Shown piece after piece: positions 32,901 to 41,495 of a stretch of DNA of 41,495 nucleotides (position 1 is the stretch's first letter; each line of letters begins with the position of its first letter). The DNA comes from Cyclospora cayetanensis. Lineage: Eukaryota; Apicomplexa; Conoidasida; Eucoccidiorida; Eimeriidae. Location of the stretch: positions 1 to 41,495 of the forward strand of contig NW_020312213.1 in assembly GCF_002999335.1 (NCBI RefSeq), read 5' to 3'. The translations under genes and the position numbers were made by a program. The notes under the pieces were generated by a model, which saw only the letters and a list, made by a program, of their open reading frames with translations, had not been told where the DNA came from and made no database searches.

Positions 32901-35900
32901 ATTTGCAAAGGTTTTGTCAGACAGCCTTTTGCATGTATATATTCCTGTCTGGACATGTACAAGTCCACACACGCGAGTTAGCAGCCATAGATTCTACATC
33001 CGTCATTTTTGGAGTTGAGTGAGCTCTTACCGCACCAAGCACTCCTCATGCGATAGCGCATGATATTCGTTCAAGTAGCGTTGATGAAGCCACGGGAATA
33101 AGTGTAACGACTACACGCAGAACACGCTTTCTTAGCGTAGTTTGCTTTTTAAGTGTTGTACAAAGCTGGGTAACGTCCCTGCTGACCTCGATGATGCTTA
33201 GCTTAATTACCAGTTTTGAGTCTCAATCTCTCAATCGAATTTCGCCTACTGACGAGCACCGTGTCGTGGAAAGTGTATCACAATTCAGGCACACAAGAAA
33301 AACTGGATTTTCCGCTTGGTATATGATGAATTAGGTAGTGCAAAACCAACTGTGTACTTTGTGTCCAGAGAGCTAGGAGGGACTACAGCGGCGACTGCTG
33401 CCGCCGCTGCCTCAAGGGGTGCTAAGGTGGGCTTTTACGTTGCGGTGAAGCCACAGAGGCAGCTGCGACGACAGATCCAGCCACATGCGCACTTCAGGGT
33501 CGCTAAGGTGCACAGGAGAGCAGGGTGCATTAACTGGGCCAGTATGAGACTTTGCACAATACCAATGCATCAGCGGCAGCACTCGCTGCAAGGCTGACAC
33601 ACTAGTTGCCTGCTTGCAGTATACCCTGAGAACGATCCTGTCAATTTCGAAGAACAAGGACACACTCTTGAGCGCAAAACACCAAATGCCTTAGCAGCGA
33701 AGAAGCCTTGAGGATCTATCGTTTCCTGCACCGTTGTACTTCCGTGCGAGGTATGGTTCCCCCTTAGCTTGCGTGTGTCCCAAATCATCGAGGCTGTACA
33801 TTATTTATTGAGTAGTTTTGAAATCGTTGGCGTACTCGTCTGGCGGCATAAAGCACGTACGCCTGAAACGAGGCGTTTTGTCTTCTCGTCTTGTTATGGC
33901 TGCCGACGTTGCTGGGCAGAAAGCCCAAAGCCAGAGCATATTTGTGCTGCAGCCATATCCAATGATCCACCCGCAAGGCTGATGGATTGGCACTGGAATG
34001 TCGTATGCTCTCCACTCATGCGAGAACGAGTGTACTTGAGGTAAATTTTTTAAAAGCTGGAATGTCATGAATTCGGCTTCTGCTGACCTTGCTGCTACTT
34101 TAAGAGGCTCAGGTAGTGATTCAGAGGCTTAGTTTATAGTGCACAGGTGTCGATGGCGCTGAACTACAATGAAAGACTTGAACGTGAAGCCTTACCTCAG
34201 CAGAGTTTTTTTTTTGAGGGGTGGTCTGCTCAACTTTCCAATGCCTACGCAGGTGTATGTGGGCGGATATGCAAAGCCCACCTTGTGTTGGTCGCAGGCC
34301 ACTATTATTTAGCTGGATTCCGTGTTTTGCATGCACTAATGTGTTGTCAACTCATGACGGCACACAACGAGGATTCGCTCTACAGCAGCAACAAATCCTG
34401 GTGCGGCACCATAATCAGAGATAACACATGAAGATGGCTGACCTGGGTTCTTTATGTAGCAGCAAAGGTAATATGTAGCAAGGATTCTCAGCTAAATCAA
34501 AAGCAGCTTATGGGGCCCACTCTATTACCCCATGCGGGCACAACTTCACATTAACAGACAAGATCTACTGTATGTATCCACAGCGAAGGTGCTGACCTAT
34601 ATAAGACTTGGCACTACTTGGCTTTTTACTGGCGAGATGCCAACTTCTTCGTCCCCATGCATGGGACGGTGGTGCGACAATGCGTTTCTGCTCATTCCCC
34701 CGAGGAACATAGATGCTCCTGTTTGAAGTCAGTATTCTTACAAGGTCAGCTAGCTCAGGACGATGCGGTTGAGATATGACAGGTACAACTCTCGCTGCTG
34801 AGGCTTCGATTCACCATTGCAGAGATTCTCAAGATGCAGAGCCGAGAACCTGCAATGCAGGCCATCACGTTTCTAGAAGCAGGCCGCAGTCTCATTTCGC
34901 CACCATTTTTTGCAAGGAGATGCCCATTATTAATGGCAAAGTCGCTTTAGATAGTATAGGTCCTACAAATACCTTGTGGGTGCCTTAATATTAACAATAC
35001 CCTGGTTCTTGCAGCTGCACAGCCACTTCGATTGCAATGCTCTCTGTTTTATCACGTTCCCGCAAGCTCTCACTGTTTTGAAACGGTATGTCTTTGACAA
35101 CGGGAGCGGCATTTGCGGCCGAAAGGCCATACTCTCAGTGGTAAAAAGCCTCTAGAACTCAGGCTGAAGCGTGCTACACCGTGGGTATCTGGCAAAATGC
35201 ACAGACGCCACTGTTTGGCAAACGAATGTGCAAGCCTGATTGTCGAAGAGGCATTCTCGCTTCTGTCACAGCTGTGAATATAAATGATTGGAAAAGAATT
35301 ATCCAAGGACAGCGAAATTGATAAAATCTCCCCACCCCATACTCTGCACTATCTTACAGGCACCCCGAATAAACGGGTTCAGCGTACAATGCAAAGAACA
35401 CGCACGCTTAAGCTGGCTTGCCACTAAACATAATTTCTGCATCGCAATGATGAGCTGCCTCATGAGGATGTATAAGCTTTTGTAAAAATATGTTTTGGGG
35501 CATGTGTTCTGCAGCTAGAATGACGGCTTGGCCTCAGAACCACTTAGGTTGCTTCGAAATTCATCATAGTCTTAAACGCCCAAAACGATTAGTCCTTTCC
35601 CGTGAAGCGGTGTAACAATCAAGCCACGCTAGTGCAAAGCGCGCCTACCGGCGTATTGCGTCTGCATCAACCGAAATTTTGCAGTTTTTCTTACAATGAC
35701 AGCCTGTGTGCGTCAAATTAAAAGTAGTTCAGCTAAAACCCTTTTTCGTGTAGCAGAAACACCCATTCAGAAGCAGTCCCTCACGTTTCAAGCGAAAGAA
35801 GTTGCATGGCTGAGCTATAACGAATATTTTTCGTATGGCATTGCAGGTGCCGACAGCAGCTTCACTTGCATGGTGCTGATCGAGGCCTCATGTAGAAAAT

Positions 35901-38572
35901 CACTGCAGTCCTCACCAAGCTTATGCTTACTCAGACCTAATTGATAGAACCTCCTTACGCAAAGTGTGGTTCCCATGATCACCTTTGCCCGCGAGTTACA
36001 AGAGTTATGCATGCCGCACATCGATTGTTGAGCTTTCTGCCAGCCCAAGTTTCGTAGAGGGATGGTCGAGGTTGCACAATTTATGCGTAGATAGTGAGTT
36101 CGAAATCCAAATCAACTCCTTGTATGGACAATGTGCTTTCAACCATTCATGGCACCTCACTGTTGGTGGTGGTTCACTTGCGGAGGCAATTGATTCGCGC
36201 CAGTGTATCGTCGTTTGATAATTCACGAGAAAAGTTACATCCTAACAAATGGCACAACATACCCATGAAACTCCTGGACATATAGAGAAATATTCACTTG
36301 GAGCCTGGACGGTTTAAAGCGTAAAGGAGGGACTCTTCTGGCTGCACCTGACTTAGGGGGAGCCTGCAGCTGTGAAAATCCTACGGCATGCGCTGGAATA
36401 CCACGTCAGAAATCAACATTCGAGAATATTGTGAGTTTATCCCTGTCGGCGAACACTGCTAACCACATCCAATAAATCCATTTTTCCCACAGATACTTGA
36501 GGCAGCATGACAAACAGCGACCGAGAGGACCACCGCTACCAGGCACTATTGAATATACACCGATTATCGATGCAAATAGGGACCAAGGGCCAGCAAGTCT
36601 AGATTACACGACCGTGTTCCCCAGACTTGGCTGCTCTTTGCATAGTCTCTCTTTCGTCTGGCCTATCCCAAAACGAGCAACACCCTGCACCGAGGATGCA
36701 TTTGCTAGAGATTCTCCTTAGCTTGGAAAGCTGCTATGTGGCCTCCTAGTATTCCAGGAATGCCTGCAACAGCGATATCTCTGGAGCGACTGCCTGTATG
36801 ACGGAATGCTCCGAGGGTTGTAATAACTTCAATAAAGCGGTGGGTGTAGATCAGGTTTCCAATACCTGCTAGGTCCTAATGGAGTCACGCTGCTGTCCTA
36901 GACAGCGTGGAATCGATAGCCATCATGCTAACACGGGCGGAAGAGCTATTGATGCCATTGCGATCATGATAGCGAGCTGCTGGAAAGGAGTTACTTGCTG
37001 TCGCCTGGGGTGAGGAAAGGCTGGAGATCCGAGGTTCGCTTACGTCATAATTTACCTACCACTACAGCCCGCAGCGATACACATCAGCCGCTTAAATCTA
37101 TCGGTCGTATATTTTAAGCATTTAGATGGATGAGGGGCCCGTCTGACACGCCGGCTGTGTTTGAGGGGGATACTAAGATTAGAGGTTTTAAGCGCTGCTT
37201 TTAAGTATTTCCTATCCGGCAACATAGTGACTGTATGGAGGAACAGCATGAAAATTCGAGACCTACGTACACACCCTAGCTTACGAAACCACCACTGGCT
37301 AATGGCTGATGTTCAGGCAGCACCAATGTACCTATCCGCTTGCAAAGATGTGCTTTTACCACCTACGGCGAGTCTCGAACTTCTTTCACCGTACTACTGA
37401 AAGGTGCATACAGCTCAAAGCAGAATACTCAAAGCTGAAATTTCACTACGTGAAGTGCGTTTTTGTTCGTTATGCCCATCCTACGTGTTGGAAAGACTCA
37501 TTAAAACTCCCGGACATTGCCTTTGCACCGCATCGGCTGCACATTGCCCTCGCCCGCGATTTCACGAAAGTAGGACCCATTTGAGATGACATCTTCGGAA
37601 ATCGGGAAAAGCAAAGCATCTCTAGGAATGCTACAGAATAAGAAAAAGCCAGACAACATAGCAACATGAGCAGCACAGCGTACTAGTGAACATGCAGAGA
37701 GCCCCACATTGCGTGTAACCCAAAGCGTCGACGCCCTTCCATTCATGGGCTCCAATGCTAACTACATTTGCAACGAGCGGTTGTACAAAAAGCGAGCCAC
37801 CAGCTGCATAGGCGAGCAGGGAAGCACCGCTGCTGCTGTTGGATTCCACCCAACGCACAGCAGCCATCGCCTAAACCACAACACTACACTGCCAGTCCCT
37901 GGAATAAACGCCGGAGAAACCTCCAGGCTAGATCTACAAGGCAGGGTGGCTCGACCAGCGTACGCTTGGCGTCTACACACCAATTCTCCTGGCGCACCTC
38001 CCACCGCTCTTCGGATGCACCCCCTAAATAATGCAAGCGCTTTTTTAAATGCCCATTTGTTAGACTATAACTTTGGGTGTGCGCAGCGTAACATGTTATC
38101 ACCCATAGGTATATCTTCCACAAGAAAATAAGCTCTTTGTCATACAGACTAGCATAAATTCTACCTTGCAAGCCTCTACTAAGAATTTTCCTTCTGCTAC
38201 AGCAGTATAAAACACTATGCACTACACTGCGCGTTTTGACGGTCAGGGCATGCAGGCTATACTTCTACTCACTGGCATACTTATAAACATGTTGCATGCT
38301 TCTTTACTTGCGACTACTAAGAACCTTTTTGTTGCATTAGTCTAAAACGGTATGCACTACACTGCGTCGCCCATAATGCATCACTCCTGGTGTACAACAA
38401 AATCTGCCCAAGGTACCAAGCGCTTAATAATTGCGGATGGCAGTGCTTTGGAACGCAATGAAATTGGCGAGTTTGAGGCAACGGATTAATGCTGGCGACG
38501 ACAAATGTCAATGGGAACACACCACTTGCTATTCTGGGCTGTCCGAAAACTAATACTAGGAAAGATCCCCAA
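32901..38572. other. Long stretch without a recognisable gene (right half)
   Basis: Only short frames, most overlapping on both strands as expected by chance. A GCN-rich patch at about 33388-33412 would encode a short Ala run on the plus strand. TGCATGC-like words occur, as elsewhere in the window. The last few hundred bases hold the H2A.Z 3' UTR. I see no RNA gene or intact mobile element. Confidence 0.4.
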
Positions 38573-39710
38573 TCACTCGAGTTCAGGCTTTTTGGGCTTC
38601 TTGAGTGGCTGTGTGGTGGGTCCTTTCGTCATAAGCGACCGATGGATGTGTGGTATGACACCGCCCCCGGCAATGGTAGCCTTAATCAAGGTATCCAGTT
38701 CCTCATCACCTGCAGCAAGCATGAAAACAAATATTTCTGCAGCTTTGAAAGTGATGCATGAAAAGAATAATTATTATGGGCATAGTGTCGAAACTTGCCA
38801 CGAATAGCTAGCTGCAAATGGCGAGGGGTAATTCTCTTGACTTTCAGATCTTTCGACGCGTTTCCCGCCAGCTCGAGAACCTCCGCAGTGAGGTATTCCA
38901 AAATGGCCGAAGCATACACGGCAGCCGTAGAACCGACACGACCTGATTGAAATGAAACAGATGCATTCTAGCTACATTTAGGAAAGCACAACCGGGAGTC
39001 ATCGGCACAGCAAGCGTTATCGTCGGTGTTGAAAGCTGAAGAAACCATGCACATGCTATGCATACACATAACGAAAAGTGGACCCCCAAACGGTACGCGT
39101 ATTCCCGCACTAATCTTCACATTCACGAGCACACAGCAAGACGCACCCCTTGAAACGGGAACAGCGACGTGGATCTTCAAAAAGCTCATATGGCATAGTA
39201 TTATATTCTGATAATTTTGAGTGCAATTAAAAACCATCAGCACATGCATGGATAAACCAGCACCAACGACAGCAGATGCATGTCCAGACATGAGTACTAC
39301 CCCCCAACCAGGAGGGGCGACCCCCTCACCCTACAACACGAAAGGGGGGCGATAGTCCACAAAAAAAGCCACAAATCCATAAATCACATCTAATAATGCA
39401 CACTAAATACAGGACAAACAAGAGGGGCGGAAACTGTGGCAATTGTGAGCTTTAGACCGAAGAATTCGCCCGGCACTTAGGGGGATGGTGTAAATGGATA
39501 TAAATCGTCACCTTCCGATGAAATGCGGCTCTTTAACATTCTGTGAACACGACCAACCGGGAACTGTAATCCAGCACGAGCTGCGCGAGAAAGAGGAGCT
39601 TTCTTGCCTTTTCCGCTGCCGGCCTTGCCCTTACCACCCTTGCCCATACCACCAACTTTGCCGCCAACCTTGCCGCCAACCTTCCCCCCAACTTTGCCGG
39701 CTCCATCCAT
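38573..39710 (-). CDS. H2A.Z: Histone variant H2A.Z
   Basis: Exons in transcript order: 39710-39512, 38942-38799 and 38709-38573, in phase, 159 residues. The N-tail M-D-G-A-G-K carries four K-V-G-G units and then G-K-G-G-K-G-K, a lysine-rich tail of the kind acetylated in this variant. The histone fold follows: [34 protein letters not shown], and [18 protein letters not shown]. The loop [10 protein letters not shown] and the stretch [12 protein letters not shown] mark H2A.Z and not canonical H2A, which has N-x-V-L-L-P. The C-tail ends K-K-P-K-K-P-E-L-E. Introns and the lack of a histone 3' stem-loop fit a replication-independent variant. It acts in nucleosomes. Confidence 0.98.
38710..38798 (-). 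other. GC-AG intron in H2A.Z
   Basis: The exon ends ATT-CGT-G and the intron begins GCAAGT, the classic GC-AG donor. The acceptor is GCTGCAG. Only this joint restores the invariant I-R-G-D-E-E-L-D of H2A.Z. No GT donor nearby gives it. The intron is 89 nt long. Confidence 0.9.
39299..39353. repeat. G/C-tract hairpin inside H2A.Z intron 1
   Basis: A GGAGGGG-CGA-CCCCCTC hairpin is flanked by a CCCCCC tract on the left and a GGGGGG tract on the right, so two nested pairings are possible. It lies in the 569-nt first intron (38943-39511). Function unknown. Confidence 0.5.
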
Positions 39711-41495
39711 TTTGTGAACAGCAATTCAAGGACGATGAAAAAATGGGACAAGCACGGCAGGACCAACGCCCTACCACGATGTTAGCCACGCTGGCAGAGT
39801 TTGAAAAGCTGCACTGCGCAGATTTTGCCCAGAGGAGGAGCAGTGGACTCCGATCACGCAGTAGAATAACGGTGGAATCAAACAAACTTTTAACTGCAAA
39901 AGACGTTACCCGCGCGCACCAAGCAACCGTGTGCTCTGCCTATCATTTGCAGGGCCCGCGGCCACGAGCTCGGACAGCCCTGCGTACTCTGCCACCCCCG
40001 CCAGACGCTACCCGCCCCAGTAAAAGCCATGTATGCACGGCGTTATTTCCCCACGTAAATTCTTATGTGCAGTGAATCACTGCACAAAATGTGGCATTAT
40101 GAGCACACCTCTGCAGCGCAGCATTAAACCTAAATAACCTGAGTGTGACTTTCCACTACAGCATACAGTCCTGGGTGCGCGTTAGGGCGCTGGCCTGCCT
40201 CCTGTTCTAGTTGCACCATTTTTAAAAAAAACTGCACTGGAGTATAGTGTTCATGACTCAAGGTTGAACTGTGGCTCTTGAAAGCCTTCATTACGATCCC
40301 GTAGTAAGGTATTACAGTTTCATCCGTGATATTGGAGTGGGGCGGTTAACCAGCCTCGCTACATACCTCGGTTGTCAAAAAAAACTCCCGGGAGCATTGG
40401 ACGCTTTACTGTATACAGTAGTCTTGGTTGCCTTTTCTGAGCTCTCCCCCTTACTTGGCTCACTAACTTCGCTTGCTTAACACGTTTTCTCCTCTGGTAG
40501 TGTCTTGTGTATAGCTCCTGTAAAATATACTAAACACCCTTCTAGTAAGCTTGTATTCTGCCCGAAAATAAGTCTGTCCAAATGCAAATCTTCACTGTAG
40601 CGTTGCAGGCGAGGGGTTGCTGTACTATTCATGTTGCTCTAGCACCTGTACCGTTCCATATAAGATCCCCAATAAGAGAGCCTAAAAACCATATTCAAGA
40701 AAGCTTAATTTAACTGTGTTAAATGGATTTTTTCGAAGCACCCCGGCCTTCTTTCGGTCGCGCCATTCTAAACTCCCGATATAGGCTGAATACATATGGT
40801 GTGCGTAAATACAACCTCTGAACGCTCCGGGCATCGCCAGCAAGTTCAAAGTGGCATCTAGCACGCACGCATACAAGATTGCATAGCTTGTATAGAGCCG
40901 ACAATATTTTTCGAAAAATAAGATACATTAACAAACAAACCATTGAGTCACTTCTTACTGCTGATTAGTGAAATTTAAGTTGTTTAGCAGAAAATCTTAG
41001 AGTATAAATTAGCCCGCTACATGTTACCCCCCACTGCAAATCATACGTCATCATGTTCCTTACATTCCCCTCGGATCGAAGTGCCTGCAGGACAGCAGAA
41101 GAGTTCGCGGCATGTGACCACTTCCCAGGCACGTAGAGAAATGCAAATGATCATGCTAATGAGAAAGCCAAAGTGTGCATCCGGTGACAAAGAGCCAAAG
41201 GGAATGAAGACGGAAACTCAGGTCAGCACTGCAGAAGGACCCACACTGATATGCCGGCGGAAACACAATGCCTCGCGGTCGTGAGAGCACTGAAATATTT
41301 AAGCTTTCTTCTGGGAGAAAACAGAAAAGCGGGAAATTTGTTAGTGAAAACGCAACACACACTAGTTCAGCGTGCGACCGCTCATCATGAAGCAATCTCT
41401 GCATGCTGACACAGCTTTCGCAAGCAGCATGACCAAATTCCTAGCCCAAAAACCAGCACGAAAATCTATGAAGAGGCAAATTACCCGAGAGTGCC
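39711..41495. other. Region upstream of H2A.Z
   Basis: It should hold the H2A.Z promoter and 5' UTR. The plus-strand open frame 39494-40075 runs across H2A.Z exon 1 antisense and is most likely a shadow. Farther right only short frames are seen, with no family recognised. Confidence 0.45.

Noticed and set aside
39494..40075. Plus-strand open frame of 193 codons
   Set aside because: It runs antisense through H2A.Z exon 1; its Pro/Cys repeats mirror the K-V-G-G coding repeat, so it is a shadow.
1..41495. CRISPR arrays, bacterial operons, ribosome binding sites and rho-independent terminators
   Set aside because: The window is intron-bearing eukaryotic DNA; no regularly spaced direct repeats or prokaryotic gene arrangement were seen.

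Overview
The window is eukaryotic nuclear DNA. Its coding segments are split by many introns with GT-AG borders and, in two places, GC-AG borders. The best fit is an apicomplexan of the coccidian group. The H2A.Z tail with its repeated K-V-G-G units, the polycystin-type channel and low-complexity protein inserts suggest this, and the flagellar protein CFAP20 implies a flagellated stage. Gene density is low (four clear genes in 41 kb) and decayed LTR retrotransposons are present, which would suit a Sarcocystis-like or Eimeria-like genome. The species is inferred, not read from a marker.

Layout: 1-930 holds a decayed Ty3/gypsy copy on the minus strand that runs off the left edge. 2712-7414 (+) is a 15-16 exon CUL1-type cullin. 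7946-14586 (-) is a polycystin (PKD2-like) channel gene that converges on the cullin. I reconstruct it as one 12-exon gene encoding two complete polycystin modules in tandem, followed by a long coiled coil (about 1,660 residues). 14587-18000 has no clear gene, only one coding-like segment at 15302-15544. 18019-23585 (-) is a second, fuller but dead Ty3/gypsy element with gag and RT/RNase H remnants and possible LTR remnants about 5.5 kb apart. 25239-26687 (+) is a four-exon CFAP20. 26688-38572 is a 12-kb stretch in which I recognise no gene. 38573-39710 (-) is a three-exon histone H2A.Z, and the remainder is its upstream region.

The four genes do not form a pathway: an SCF ubiquitin-ligase scaffold, a cation channel, an axonemal protein and a chromatin variant lie side by side, as is usual in a eukaryotic genome. 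The most interesting object is the two-module polycystin. Its two halves are separated by a very short intron that carries an in-frame stop. Splicing would give a double channel, while retention would give a single-module channel. Neither module keeps the acidic residue of the PKD2 selectivity filter.

All exon borders were set by eye from reading frame, splice consensus and remembered family alignments. No search was run.
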